From positions 1,054,001-1,118,000 of the forward strand of contig OZ243953.1 in the NCBI GenBank assembly GCA_965214475.1: 64,000 nt of DNA, given 5' to 3'. The DNA comes from SIRX01 sp965214475. Lineage in GTDB: Bacteria > Actinomycetota > Rubrobacteria > Rubrobacterales > Rubrobacteraceae. The position numbers and the translations under genes were made by a program. Within the stretch, counting starts at the first letter, position 1. Every line of letters starts with the position of its first letter. Below are positions 9,659-18,730 of the stretch, piece after piece. The notes below the pieces were generated by a model. That model was not told the DNA's origin. It made no database searches and saw only the letters and a program-made list of their open reading frames with translations.

Positions 9659-10438
9659 ATGGCTGATCTTTTGGAAGGCAAAAAAATACTGGTGACGGGC
9701 GTACTGGATCGGCGCTCCATAGCGTACTCCGTGGCCCGTCTAGCCCAGGAACAGGGAGCCGAGATAGTCCTGAGCGGCTTCGGCCGCGCCGCCTCCCTCA
9801 CCCGTCGTACGGCAAAGAAGCTGGATCCCGAACCCCCCGTGCTGGAACTCGACGTAAACCAGCCCGAGGACATAGAAACCGTGGCCGAAGACTTGAAGGA
9901 GCGCTGGGGAGGATTGGACGGTATCGTCCACGCCATCGCCTTCGCACCCGACGACGCCCTCGGGGGAAACTTTCTCACGGCTGAGTGGCCCTCTGTCGCG
10001 ACCGCCGTTCAGACCTCAGCCTACTCGCTAAAAGCGCTCTCTGTAGGCCTGGCGGACCTCATGAAACCTGGTTCTTCAATCGTCGGCCTCGACTTCGACG
10101 CCCGCGTCGCCTGGCCCGCCTACGATTGGATGGGTGTGGCAAAAGCCGCCCTGGAATCAACCTCCCGCTACCTGGCCCGGGATCTCGGCGAGCGCGGAAT
10201 CCGGGTAAACCTCGTCTCCGCCGGCCCGATAAAGACCCTGGCCGCCAAAGGCATCAGCGGCTTCGAGAGCATAGAAGGCGAATGGGAAAAGCAGGCCCCG
10301 CTAGGCTGGACCGCCACCGACCCGGAGCCCGTCGGTCGTTCCGTAGTGAGCTTGCTCTCCGACTGGTGGCCGGCTACAACAGGAGAGTTGATCCACGTAG
10401 ACGGTGGCTACCACGCGATGGGCGCTTCTATAAAGTAG
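9659..10438 (+). CDS. fabI: Enoyl-[acyl-carrier-protein] reductase (NADH), InhA-like
   Basis: A 259-residue short-chain dehydrogenase-type enzyme for the last reduction of fatty-acid elongation. The start is fixed by GAGGAGG seven bases upstream; a longer frame from 9620 ignores this site. The NAD-binding segment reads ILVTGVLDRRSIAYSVARLA. The catalytic pair is in AYDWMGVAKAAL (Tyr and Lys six apart plus one), followed by VSAGPIKTLAAKGI, all very close to actinobacterial InhA. The gene appears to be alone; the next gene is convergent. Confidence 0.93.
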   Translation: MADLLEGKKILVTGVLDRRSIAYSVARLAQEQGAEIVLSGFGRAASLTRRTAKKLDPEPPVLELDVNQPEDIETVAEDLKERWGGLDGIVHAIAFAPDDALGGNFLTAEWPSVATAVQTSAYSLKALSVGLADLMKPGSSIVGLDFDARVAWPAYDWMGVAKAALESTSRYLARDLGERGIRVNLVSAGPIKTLAAKGISGFESIEGEWEKQAPLGWTATDPEPVGRSVVSLLSDWWPATTGELIHVDGGYHAMGASIK

Positions 10439-10454
10439 CTTCCGGCGTCTCTAT

Positions 10455-11087
10455 TCAGCGGCGCTCGGGCCAAGCCAAGCGTAGCCCCAACCCCACCAGC
10501 ACACCGCCGGTCAGCCAGCTCAGAACGTTGGCCGCCCGGGGGCGCAGCCTCAACCAGCCATCCAGAGCGCCCGAGAAGTAGGCAACCACACTGAAGACAG
10601 CCCACGTTAGGAACGCGAAGGCCAGACCGAGAAGGAGGAGCTGTAGCGCCACGCCGAGTTCCGCCGGCCGGTTGGCAAACTGCGGCAAGTACGCCAGGAA
10701 GAAGACCACTATCTTTGGATTGAAAACGTTGGAGATAACGGCTTGGCCGTAGACACGATGGAGGCCCGGAGGTGGTTTGTCTTCAGTAGAAAGCATAAAT
10801 CTCTTCTTGTCGAGTAAAGACTTCACGCCTAGGTAGATCAGGTAAGCTGCCCCGAAATACTTAACTACCGTGTAAGCCGTCGCCGAGCTCGCCAAAATGG
10901 CGGAGAGCCCCGCCGCCGCGAACAGCGAGTGACACACTAGCCCCGTGCTCGCGCCGGCCGCCGAGACCAGCGCGGCACGCCGTCCCAGCGTCACGCCACG
11001 GGTAAGCACGAGAATGTTATCCGGCCCCGGCGCCAGGATCACCACCAGCGAAGCCGTGATAAACAGGATTGAAGCTGCGTCGCCCAC
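10455..11087 (-). CDS. LysE/RhtB-family amino-acid exporter
   Basis: A 210-residue protein with about six membrane segments. It opens with the family signature PGPDNILVLTRGVTLGRRA, in which the GP(D/N) loop after the first span is characteristic. It begins two bases after dnaB ends on the same strand, so the two are probably co-transcribed by read-through. The substrate cannot be told. Confidence 0.85.
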   Translation of the reverse strand: MGDAASILFITASLVVILAPGPDNILVLTRGVTLGRRAALVSAAGASTGLVCHSLFAAAGLSAILASSATAYTVVKYFGAAYLIYLGVKSLLDKKRFMLSTEDKPPPGLHRVYGQAVISNVFNPKIVVFFLAYLPQFANRPAELGVALQLLLLGLAFAFLTWAVFSVVAYFSGALDGWLRLRPRAANVLSWLTGGVLVGLGLRLAWPERR

Positions 11088-11089
11088 GG

Positions 11090-12466
11090 TCAGCGACGTG
11101 CGAGTGAGGCGAATTTGGTGTACTGCTCCAGCCAGGCGAGTTGGGTCTTGCCGGTCGGGCCGTTGCGGTGTTTGCCGACGATAACTTCGGCAATGCCTTT
11201 GTCGTCGGAGTCTGGATTGTAGTATTCGTCGCGGTAGAGGAACATCACCATATCCGCGTCTTGCTCTATGGCACCGGAGTCTCGAAGGTCAGAGAGCATT
11301 GGGCGCTTGTCGTGGCGCTGTTCAACGGCGCGGGAGAGCTGGGCTATGGCGAGGACCGGCACGTCGAGGTCGCGGGCGAGGACCTTTAGTCCACGGCTGA
11401 TCTCTGCTATCTCCTGCTGGCGGTTCTCGCGGCCGTTGCCGATCATGAGCTGAAGGTAGTCCACCACCACGAGCGAGAGCGGCTTTTCATCCTGGACGTT
11501 CAGACGACTGGCGAGGCGCCGGACTTTTGCCCGCATCTCCATCAAGTTGATCCCGGCGGTGTCGTCGATCCAAATTGGCGCCCTACTGACCTCCGCCACC
11601 CCGCGCACCAGCTTGGGCCAGTCTTCGGCCCGCACGTTGCCACTCCTCAAGTCCTGCGTCGGGATGCGAGTCGTCTGTGAGATGAGCCGCTGTACGAGCT
11701 GCTCCTTGCTCATCTCCAAACTGAAGATCGCCACCGGCAATTCTTCTACAGACGCCGCGTGCCAAATTGCATTTAGTGCGAACGCTGTCTTTCCCATCGC
11801 CGGCCTCGCAGCTAGAACCACGAGGTCGCTTTTGTGGAAACCGGTGGTGAGGCGGTCGAGGTCGTCGAAGCCAGTTTCGACACCCGTTACCTCGCCTTCG
11901 GATTCGTAGAGACGTTGGATCATCTCCAGGGCGCCGGGTGCTAACTCTGAGACCGGCGACAGCCTCTCTCGGAGTGTCCGGTTGGAGACGCTGTAAACAA
12001 GCTGTTCCGCGGCGTCGAGGGCCTCATTAACGTCGTCCGGCTCACGGAAAGCGTCGTCGGCGATGCGACTGCCAGCGTCTATGATGGCCCGCAGTAGCGC
12101 CTTGCCCCGTACTATCTCCGCGTAACGGGATGCATTGGCGGCCGTCGGGACACTCTCTACCAACTGGAAGATGTAGGCCCGTCCCCCGACCCGATCCGCC
12201 TCATCCATGCCACGTAACTCATCCAGTAGAGTGAGTTGGTCTATGGGGTCGCCTTTGGCGTAGAGACGCATCATGGCCCGGTAAAGAACCCGGTGTGTTT
12301 CGGAGTAGAAGTCCTCGGCAGAGATCGACTCAGCCACCGCAGCCACCGCGGACTCCGAGACGAGCATAGCCCCAACAACCGCCCGCTCGGCGTCCAGATC
12401 ATGCGGCGGCACGCGTGCCGCGTCAGCACCGCCGGCTACCTCTCGGATCCTCCCCCGTCGTTCCAT
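11090..12466 (-). CDS. dnaB: Replicative DNA helicase DnaB
   Basis: A protein of about 458 residues. The N-terminal domain (about 20-120) opens with PHDLDAERAVVGAML, and the RecA-like C-terminal domain carries Walker A (ARPAMGKTAFALN), Walker B (LSLVVVDYLQLM) and QLSRAVEQRHDKRPMLSDLR. It unwinds DNA at the replication fork as a hexamer. No intein is present, unlike many actinobacterial dnaB genes. The ATG at 12466 is preferred because the upstream TTG at 12484 falls inside a terminator-like hairpin, although spacing to GGGGAG is poor. It follows the ribosomal rpsF-rpsR-rplI genes, a common bacterial order. Confidence 0.95.
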   Translation of the reverse strand: MERRGRIREVAGGADAARVPPHDLDAERAVVGAMLVSESAVAAVAESISAEDFYSETHRVLYRAMMRLYAKGDPIDQLTLLDELRGMDEADRVGGRAYIFQLVESVPTAANASRYAEIVRGKALLRAIIDAGSRIADDAFREPDDVNEALDAAEQLVYSVSNRTLRERLSPVSELAPGALEMIQRLYESEGEVTGVETGFDDLDRLTTGFHKSDLVVLAARPAMGKTAFALNAIWHAASVEELPVAIFSLEMSKEQLVQRLISQTTRIPTQDLRSGNVRAEDWPKLVRGVAEVSRAPIWIDDTAGINLMEMRAKVRRLASRLNVQDEKPLSLVVVDYLQLMIGNGRENRQQEIAEISRGLKVLARDLDVPVLAIAQLSRAVEQRHDKRPMLSDLRDSGAIEQDADMVMFLYRDEYYNPDSDDKGIAEVIVGKHRNGPTGKTQLAWLEQYTKFASLARR

Positions 12467-12482
12467 CTCCCCAATATGCAGC

Positions 12483-12517
12483 AAAAAAGGCCCCAGTACA
12501 ATAGTATCGGAGCCTTT
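12483..12517 (-). terminator. Terminator or attenuator between rplI and dnaB
   Basis: On the minus strand AAAGGCTCC pairs with GGGGCCTTT (one G-T pair, 14-nt loop) and a run of six T follows. It would separate the ribosomal genes from dnaB or lower dnaB expression. Confidence 0.65.
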
Positions 12518-12562
12518 ATCTCTAAGCCTCTGGTCGAGGTGTTACGTGTACCTCAAGTTGAA

Positions 12563-13012
12563 CTACAGTTTGGGCACGACGATGATTTTCACGTTCGCCT
12601 GGACGTCGCCGTGGACCTGTACCGAGACCTGATGAGTCCCGAGTGATTTTATTGGCTCATCGAGCATGACGCGCCGGCGGTCTATGCGCACGTCGCGGGC
12701 TTTTTGGATGGCGTCGGCAATGTTTGCGGCGGTAACGGAGCCGAAGAGGCGCTCGTCTTCACCGGTGCGGGCTTCGATGGTGATGACGCTCTTGTTGAGG
12801 GTCGCGGCGATCTCACCGGCGCGCTCCGCCAGTCGGCGCTCGCGCTCCTCGGTCTCTTCCATTTCGCGGCGGGCTTCCTCCATCTTGGAAGGAGTAGCCA
12901 CCTCGGCCAGGTTGCGGGGCACGAGGAAGTTGCGCACGTAGCCCCGGCTGACGTCTATAATGTCGCCCCGCTGTCCGATCTTCTCTACGTCCTGAGTCAG
13001 TATTACCTGCAT
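12563..13012 (-). CDS. rplI: 50S ribosomal protein L9
   Basis: A 149-residue protein of normal length. The N-terminal rRNA-binding domain reads VILTQDVEKIGQRGDIIDVS and then GYVRNFLVPRNLA; a long central helix and a C-terminal domain follow. The ribosome site is AGGAGG just before the ATG. It is third in the rpsF-rpsR-rplI cluster. Confidence 0.97.
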   Translation of the reverse strand: MQVILTQDVEKIGQRGDIIDVSRGYVRNFLVPRNLAEVATPSKMEEARREMEETEERERRLAERAGEIAATLNKSVITIEARTGEDERLFGSVTAANIADAIQKARDVRIDRRRVMLDEPIKSLGTHQVSVQVHGDVQANVKIIVVPKL

Positions 13013-13022
13013 GAGCCTCCTC

Positions 13023-13277
13023 CTACTGCCCCGCCACGTAGGCCAAAAGCGCCATCTCGCGGGCGCGCTTTATAGCCGATGCGGCCTCCCGCTGGTGCTG
13101 CGGACAAAGTCCCGTAACCCGGCGGGCCCGGATCTTGCCGCGGTCCGAAGTGAACCGCCGGAGCATGTTGTAGTCCTTGTAGTCCACGTAGCTTATGTTC
13201 TCCTGGCAGAAAATGCACGGTCGATTCTTGACCGGCCTCTCACCTTTGTCAAAACCTCTTTTTCTGCGTTGTCCCAT
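13023..13277 (-). CDS. rpsR: 30S ribosomal protein S18, zinc-ribbon type
   Basis: An 84-residue protein containing KDYNMLRRFTSDRGKI, RARRVTGLC and the C-terminal helix. It keeps a CxxC (PCIFC) and CPQH, so it is the zinc-binding (C+) paralogue form rather than the zinc-free one. The ribosome site TAGGAGGT precedes the ATG. It lies between rpsF and rplI with short spacers. Confidence 0.96.
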   Translation of the reverse strand: MGQRRKRGFDKGERPVKNRPCIFCQENISYVDYKDYNMLRRFTSDRGKIRARRVTGLCPQHQREAASAIKRAREMALLAYVAGQ

Positions 13278-13299
13278 CTATAACCTCCTAATAACCCGG

Positions 13300-13650
13300 C
13301 TAGCCGGAGACCGTAGCGGTCTCGGTCGATTCCACAGACTCCTGTGACGCCCCGACAGCGTAGTCAGCCGGCAACTTGACGACCATGTGCCGCAGCACAT
13401 CGTCTGATACCCGCAGGATGCGCTTCAGCTCCACGAGAGTCCGCTCTCCAGCGGTGAAATTCATGATGCTGTAGAAGCCGTCCGCCCGGTAGTCTATCTC
13501 GTAGGCCAGCTTCCGGCGGCCCCAGTGATTCGTCTCCGTTACCTCGCCGCCCGTACGCTCTATCACCGTCCGGAATCGCGCGAGCGTGTTCTCGACCTGC
13601 TCTTCGTCGAGCTCAGGGATTACTATGAGCATAGCTTCGTAAGTGTCGAT
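13300..13650 (-). CDS. rpsF: 30S ribosomal protein S6, probable AUC start
   Basis: S6 is recognised from YEAMLIVIPELDEEQVE, HWGRRKLAYEIDYRADGFY and the C-terminal RVSDDVLRHMVVKL. The only canonical upstream start is a GTG at 13683 with no ribosome site. A perfect AGGAGG (13657-13662) sits inside that extension, six bases before an ATC codon at 13650-13648. Starting there gives Met-Asp-Thr-Tyr-Glu-Ala, which matches the usual S6 N-terminus. The next ATG (EAM) would be 24 bases from AGGAGG and would remove the first strand. I therefore annotate an AUC initiation codon; this is inference. Confidence 0.85.
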   Translation of the reverse strand: MDTYEAMLIVIPELDEEQVENTLARFRTVIERTGGEVTETNHWGRRKLAYEIDYRADGFYSIMNFTAGERTLVELKRILRVSDDVLRHMVVKLPADYAVGASQESVESTETATVSG

Positions 13651-13880
13651 GTTTTGCCTCCTCTGGTCTACAACAGCTTCCACAGCGCGGATCGCGACCG
13701 CAGAAGCAGGGGCTTATGAAATTGCTACGGTAGTTTACCAGTGAGAAGTAACTGTTACAAAGTGAGGATAAATACCAGAACTTCCACGAATGCACCCCTT
13801 TCTCTAGTGTTGCGCATATGCGTGTAGAGTAGGATACATCTCTCTGAAGAATATAGGCAATCTAGACTAGAGATGCTTTT

Positions 13881-14765
13881 TCAAGGATAGGTGGGAATTT
13901 GCCTTTCACTAAACTCATTGGCTGGCCTCGGGCTAGCTTCTGACAAACAGGTGCCCAAGTTTCTTTGCTCGACTGTTACTCCTTTGATTTCTTCCCCCTC
14001 CGAGGTATTTGCTGTTAGCTTCTCAAACTTCTTCTCTGGGAAACACTTGAATGCCTGCCAATGTCCAATTTTAGAGCCTTCCCAATTTACATCTTGAAAC
14101 GTGGCACCACGAAACTCAGCGCCGATTGGGTTGGCATCGTTCAACTGAGTTCCAGAGAGATCCGCCTGCGACAAATTGGCGTTTCTCAAATCAGCTTGTC
14201 TCAGATCAACACCTTCTAGGTCAGTATCTGATAAGTCTGAGTCACGAAGGTCAACTCTAGACAAATCTGCTTTCGAAAGACTTGCGCCAGGCAGCTGAGT
14301 ATTCGAAAAGTCGGCCCCCCAAAGTACAACTCCTGGAACTTCTGTATTCGGAATCAGCCCTGCATCGCGCAGAAACTGCAAAACTGCAGCCTTGTGTTCT
14401 CCGTCCAAACTACGTAATAGCGTCAGTGTTCGAGCCCGTGCTACGGAGTTAGCATCTCCGAAATTTTCTAAATTTCTTAGATCATGCTGGATCATCAGAA
14501 TGCCGATTCGATCAAAATACTCTTGTAACATGACATTTTGTGACCGCTCGTCCTTAACTGCTAGTTGAGCATCCGCACGATGACTTGCGATGCTTCGCTG
14601 GGTTGCCTCTTGCCAACTAGCAAGCAAAAATCCGCCAACAAGTAATACAAGCGGAACAATTAGAAGATTCAACCAATCTCACAAAGTTTTGCTCCGCAAA
14701 CCAGTCCATCTAGGATAAGCAGACTCCGCGTTATTAGCGTTCTTATTGGAAGAATCTGTTTTCAC
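13881..14765 (-). pseudogene. Pentapeptide-repeat membrane protein, interrupted by TGA
   Basis: The downstream part (from 14672) has a membrane span (LLIVPLVLLVGGFLLASW), a helical region, and then about 15 pentapeptide repeats of the A(D/N)Lxx type (LSKADLSRVDLRDSDLSDTD). Upstream, a GTG at 14765 opens 28 codons in the same frame ending in RSKTL, then TGA (14681-14679), then DWLNLLIVP. In related proteins I recall this junction as KTLWDWL, so the TGA looks like a TGG-to-TGA nonsense change. A shorter product could still start at the TTG at 14672. The role of the family is unknown. Confidence 0.6.
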
Positions 14766-14905
14766 TTGAATATTTTAACCGCGCGGAAAGATTTCTGAAG
14801 AGAAAGTATCCAGACCGATTATTGTGCTTGATGTTTCTCTTACTCTACTTGCTGGGCTGTTGCCGCTTTCACCTTGTTGCGTTCTGACACGGATATACTC
14901 AGCGG

Positions 14906-15655
14906 GTGAATAATGGGAGCAGGATCGCTGTAAAGACCGAGGGTTTAGCGAAGGTCTATGGTGAAGGCACTACTACCGTACAAGCACTCAAAGAGGTCTC
15001 ACTGGAGTTTCCAGAAGGTGAGTTCGCGGCGATTATGGGACCTTCGGGGTCGGGCAAGAGTACCCTGCTCCACATCCTCGGCGCCCTGGATCGCTCGTCA
15101 TCGGGGCGTGTGATAGTCGGTGGCGTGGAGCTTTCGGACCTTTCGGATAAAAAGCTGACGCTGCTCCGGCGGGAGCGGATGGGCTTCGTGTTTCAGTTCT
15201 TCAACCTTATACCGACGCTCTCCGCCGAAGAGAACGTTCTGCTGCCGGCCCTGATCTCCGGTGAGAAACCCGCCAAGTACGATGACCGTCTCGGCGAACT
15301 TCTGGAACTGGTAGGGCTTTCGAAGCGCCGGGAACACCGTCCCGACGAGCTATCGGGCGGGGAGCAGCAGCGGGTGGCGATAGCCCGGGCGCTCGTTCGC
15401 AACCCGGACATTATCCTGGCCGACGAACCGACCGGGAACCTTGACTCCAAGACCGGCACCGAGGTACTGGACCTCATGCGCGAGTCCGCCGCCCGCTACG
15501 AGCAGACGATCATAATGGTCACCCATGACCCTCGCGCCGCCTCCGCCGCCGACCGGGTAGTTTTCCTGGCGGATGGACGGGTGGTAGATGAGCTTCGAAA
15601 GCCGGACCCGGATGAGATCCTGGAGCGCATCAAAACACTGGAATCCGCCGGATAA
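14906..15655 (+). CDS. ABC transporter ATP-binding protein, MacB/LolD-like
   Basis: A 249-residue ATPase with Walker A GPSGSGKST, signature LSGGEQQRVAIARAL, Walker B ILADEPTGNLDS and switch His in VTHD. The SGGEQQR plus DEPTGNLDS text is typical of the MacB/LolD/FtsE class, which works with FtsX-like permeases. The partner permease lies downstream at 16132, on the same strand but separated by a small opposite-strand gene. The start codon is GTG. Confidence 0.93.
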   Translation: MNNGSRIAVKTEGLAKVYGEGTTTVQALKEVSLEFPEGEFAAIMGPSGSGKSTLLHILGALDRSSSGRVIVGGVELSDLSDKKLTLLRRERMGFVFQFFNLIPTLSAEENVLLPALISGEKPAKYDDRLGELLELVGLSKRREHRPDELSGGEQQRVAIARALVRNPDIILADEPTGNLDSKTGTEVLDLMRESAARYEQTIIMVTHDPRAASAADRVVFLADGRVVDELRKPDPDEILERIKTLESAG

Positions 15656-15672
15656 ACCTACAAGGTCTCAGT

Positions 15673-16083
15673 TTACATGCCGCCGGCCACGATACCGAAG
15701 AGAAGGAGAAACACGAAGACGAGTACGGCACCCCCGTTGAAGGTAGCACCGAGCACAGCAAAGAGCCTCTTGCGCTGGCCTTGGATGAGGCCAGCGGTTC
15801 CAAGCCCAAGACCCAGCAAGTATAAGAATAGGCAGACGAAGATACCGATGCCGGCCAATGCCAGTCCCGTTGCAGCCGGTGAGTCTTGTAATCTTTCTTG
15901 CACTTCCTGGGGGTTGGCGGACTGCGGATCAATGCCGCTCAGGGCCTGCGCCGTGAGCGTGCCGGTTATTATGACGAGAACGACGATCACGATGGTCGCA
16001 ACGATCGCGATAATGAAGGAGGTCACACCCATCCGCGAGTGTCCGTCCCTCGAATGGTTGTCGGGTGTGCTGTTCTCCGTCAT
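15673..16083 (-). CDS. Small four-helix membrane protein, DUF4190-like
   Basis: A protein of about 136 residues starting at the ATG at 16083, with GAGGCGAG as ribosome site; a longer frame exists but antiparallels the permease gene and is spurious. After a polar N-terminus come hydrophobic segments near residues 20-45, 75-100 and 108-135, and the protein ends GIVAGGM. The layout resembles small DUF4190-type membrane proteins of unknown role. It sits antisense between the ATPase and permease of an ABC transporter. Confidence 0.6.
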   Translation of the reverse strand: MTENSTPDNHSRDGHSRMGVTSFIIAIVATIVIVVLVIITGTLTAQALSGIDPQSANPQEVQERLQDSPAATGLALAGIGIFVCLFLYLLGLGLGTAGLIQGQRKRLFAVLGATFNGGAVLVFVFLLLFGIVAGGM

Positions 16084-16131
16084 CTCGCCTCTCAGGTTAG
16101 CACGTAGCGCTGCTAGAGCTGGCATAACACT

Positions 16132-18693
16132 ATGAAACTCCGTCGCTTCTCCAGCCTGAGCTTTCGTAACCTCGGTTCGCGGCCGCAGCGCACGGTTCTC
16201 ACCACGATCGGCATAGTCCTCGGGGTAGGCATAGTCTTCGGGGTACTGACCCTGTCGAATACGATGTCGAGTACCTTCAAGGACCTCTTCACCCGCGCCT
16301 ACGGGTCCGCCGACCTTACCATTACCGCCGCTGGTGGCAGTGGGACTTTCAGCGAGGAGCGCGTGCGAGAGGTCCGTTCGACGTCCGGCGTGCAGTCCGC
16401 CGCGCCGAGGCTCTCGTTGCCGGCGTCTTTGATCCTGGACGAGACCGACGATAATGGCCTGCCGAAGGTTCAAAGTATGCGGCTTTTCGGCGTTGAGCCG
16501 ACATCGGCCTCCCTGGCGACGGGCTTCGACCTTACGGAGGGACGCTATCCCAAAAGCGGTGCCGAGTTGACGCTCGACGGCGGCACCGCCGAGTCTGCCG
16601 GGTTGCGCGTGGGCGACCAAGTGCACATAGGAACGCCGCAAGGCCCGGAGAAAGCGGAGTTGGTCGGGCTGTTACGGATACCGGGAGGTTCGTTCGGCGG
16701 TGTGGGTTTCGGGATGGCTCCCATGTCCTACGCGCAAGGGACATTTGACAACAAAAGCGAAGTCTCCGGCATCTCCGTGAGCGTAGCGGAGGGAGTGGCG
16801 TTGCCGGAGTTGCGAAAACGGCTAGACCAGCGGCTCGGGAACGGGTTCCAGGTGGAGCAGTCGTCCACCCGTACGGATCAGGTGAGCAGCCAGTTGCAAG
16901 GGTTCCAGATCGCGCTGCTTTTTTTCGCCGGGACCGCGCTCTTCGTCGGAGCGTTTCTGGTCTTTAACGCCCTCTCGATGACGGTGCTGGAGCGCACCCG
17001 CGAGCTCGGGATGCTGCGGGCTCTAGGCTCCACGCGCGCCATGATCGGCCGCTCCGTAATGATCGAAGCTGTCTTCTTGGGAATTCTCGGCTCATTGGTC
17101 GGGGTGCTCTTCGGATGTGGGATGGCGCGGGCACTGGTGTTCCTCTTTGGCAAGGCTTTCACATTTGAGATCACAAAGCTCTACATCTCACCCTTCGCCT
17201 TTGCCTCGGCGATAGTCGTCGGCATCCTGGTAACGGTGATCGCCGCGCTCTATCCGGCTCTGCGGGCCGGGAGGGTGAGCCCGGTAGAGGCGATGCGCTC
17301 CAGAACCGGCGGCGGCTCTGGACGGCGGTCGCGGCTGCTCTCGCGTCTTGTGCCGGTGCTCGGGATAGTGTTGGTTGGGGTTTGCGCGCCCTGGATCTAC
17401 TATCTCGCCAGCAATCTTTCGGCGAACCTGGACGGCCTCATCTACGCCTCCGGGATAGTGGGTGTGATCGGGACCTTCCTTGGCGTCTCACTCATAATTC
17501 CGGTTCTCGTAAGGCCGCTCTCGTTACTGTTCTCCCCCATTCTCCGACTGCTATTCGGCGTCGAAGGCCGCATGGCGGCGGCCAACGCAACCCGCAACCG
17601 CACCCGGACGGCGCTCACGGCCTCGGCGCTGATGGTCGGCATCTCGCTCGTCATAGCTTTCTCGGCACTCGGTGGGAGCGTGCTCGGCACGATCCGGGCC
17701 TCCCTCGAAGACTCACTCGGCAGCGACTACGTCGTGCAACCCGTCGTTCAAACCTCCGACGCAACGTTCTCCAAAAAACTCCCGGAGAAAATCTCAGAAA
17801 TTTCCGGCGTTGAGGAGACTACCGCTCTATCTTCCACCTTTCTACGTCAAGGCGAAGAGGTCAGTTTCGTTTTCGGAGTGGACAAGAGTTACCAGGACAT
17901 CTTCCGCGTAGACTACGCCGCTGGGGACTCGAACGCCTTCTCAGAGCTTGAAAACGGCTCAGCACTCGTCGGCAAACAACTCGCCGAATCCCGCAAATTG
18001 AAGGTCGGAGAAAAGATAGAACTCCCGACTCCCAAAGGCCCGAAAGAGTACCCGGTCGCGGGCATTCTCGAAAACGACCTGCTGGGCGGCGGCGGAGGCA
18101 TCTACCTCTCCGACAAAATTCTCGCGAGCGACTTCAATGAGAAATCCGATGAATTTCTCGCCATAAAAGCCGCCCCGGGTTCGAATCGGGAAGCACTGAC
18201 CGGTGAGATCAGAACGGTCATCAGAGACTATCCACAGTTCACGTTCTACTCCAATGCGGAGTGGAAAGAGCAGATAGAGAGCGACTTCAATCGCCAGTAC
18301 GTCTTTTTCTACGCCATTATGGGTGTCTCGGTAGCAGTTTCGGCCTTCGGGGTTGTCAACACCCTATCCATGAGCGTTTTCGAGCGGACCCGGGAGATCG
18401 GGATCCTCCGCGCCGTCGGCTCGACCCGGCTCCAGGTCGGACGGCTCATTATTGACGAAGGCGTAGTCATCAGCCTTATTGGCTGCATCGTCGGGGTGGC
18501 CGTCGGCTCGGCTTTGGGGTACCTCTTCGTCCGCGGCTCCGGGGCCGGAGGTTTCGAGGTGAGCTTTTTCTATCCGACCGGTCCCGCGATCTACGCCCTC
18601 GTTGCCGGACTTGGCATCGGCGTCTTCGCCGGGCTTCTCCCGGCGCGCTCCGCCGCCCGCACGAACATCGTCGAGGCGGTACAGTACGAGTAA
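16132..18693 (+). CDS. ABC transporter permease, FtsX/MacB family
   Basis: An 853-residue protein with two copies of the MacB periplasmic/FtsX arrangement. One membrane span lies near residue 25, an extracytoplasmic domain covers about 45-255, three spans with the FtsX text ERTRELGMLRALGSTRAMI follow, then another span set and domain, and finally ERTREIGILRAVGSTRLQVG with the last spans. It pairs with the ATPase at 14906. Transporters of this kind in Gram-positive bacteria move lipoproteins, peptides or drugs; the substrate here is unknown. Confidence 0.88.
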   Translation: MKLRRFSSLSFRNLGSRPQRTVLTTIGIVLGVGIVFGVLTLSNTMSSTFKDLFTRAYGSADLTITAAGGSGTFSEERVREVRSTSGVQSAAPRLSLPASLILDETDDNGLPKVQSMRLFGVEPTSASLATGFDLTEGRYPKSGAELTLDGGTAESAGLRVGDQVHIGTPQGPEKAELVGLLRIPGGSFGGVGFGMAPMSYAQGTFDNKSEVSGISVSVAEGVALPELRKRLDQRLGNGFQVEQSSTRTDQVSSQLQGFQIALLFFAGTALFVGAFLVFNALSMTVLERTRELGMLRALGSTRAMIGRSVMIEAVFLGILGSLVGVLFGCGMARALVFLFGKAFTFEITKLYISPFAFASAIVVGILVTVIAALYPALRAGRVSPVEAMRSRTGGGSGRRSRLLSRLVPVLGIVLVGVCAPWIYYLASNLSANLDGLIYASGIVGVIGTFLGVSLIIPVLVRPLSLLFSPILRLLFGVEGRMAAANATRNRTRTALTASALMVGISLVIAFSALGGSVLGTIRASLEDSLGSDYVVQPVVQTSDATFSKKLPEKISEISGVEETTALSSTFLRQGEEVSFVFGVDKSYQDIFRVDYAAGDSNAFSELENGSALVGKQLAESRKLKVGEKIELPTPKGPKEYPVAGILENDLLGGGGGIYLSDKILASDFNEKSDEFLAIKAAPGSNREALTGEIRTVIRDYPQFTFYSNAEWKEQIESDFNRQYVFFYAIMGVSVAVSAFGVVNTLSMSVFERTREIGILRAVGSTRLQVGRLIIDEGVVISLIGCIVGVAVGSALGYLFVRGSGAGGFEVSFFYPTGPAIYALVAGLGIGVFAGLLPARSAARTNIVEAVQYE

Positions 18694-18730
18694 CCAGCGT
18701 AGTGCGCGATGCTCCTCGAAAGGTAGAACT

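Noticed and set aside
14679..14681. Selenocysteine readthrough of the TGA
   Set aside because: No selenoprotein family match and no visible SECIS-like hairpin right after; a Trp-to-stop change is simpler.
16084..16641. N-terminal extension of the small membrane gene to 322 residues
   Set aside because: The extension is antisense to the permease; a good ribosome site and ATG lie at 16083.
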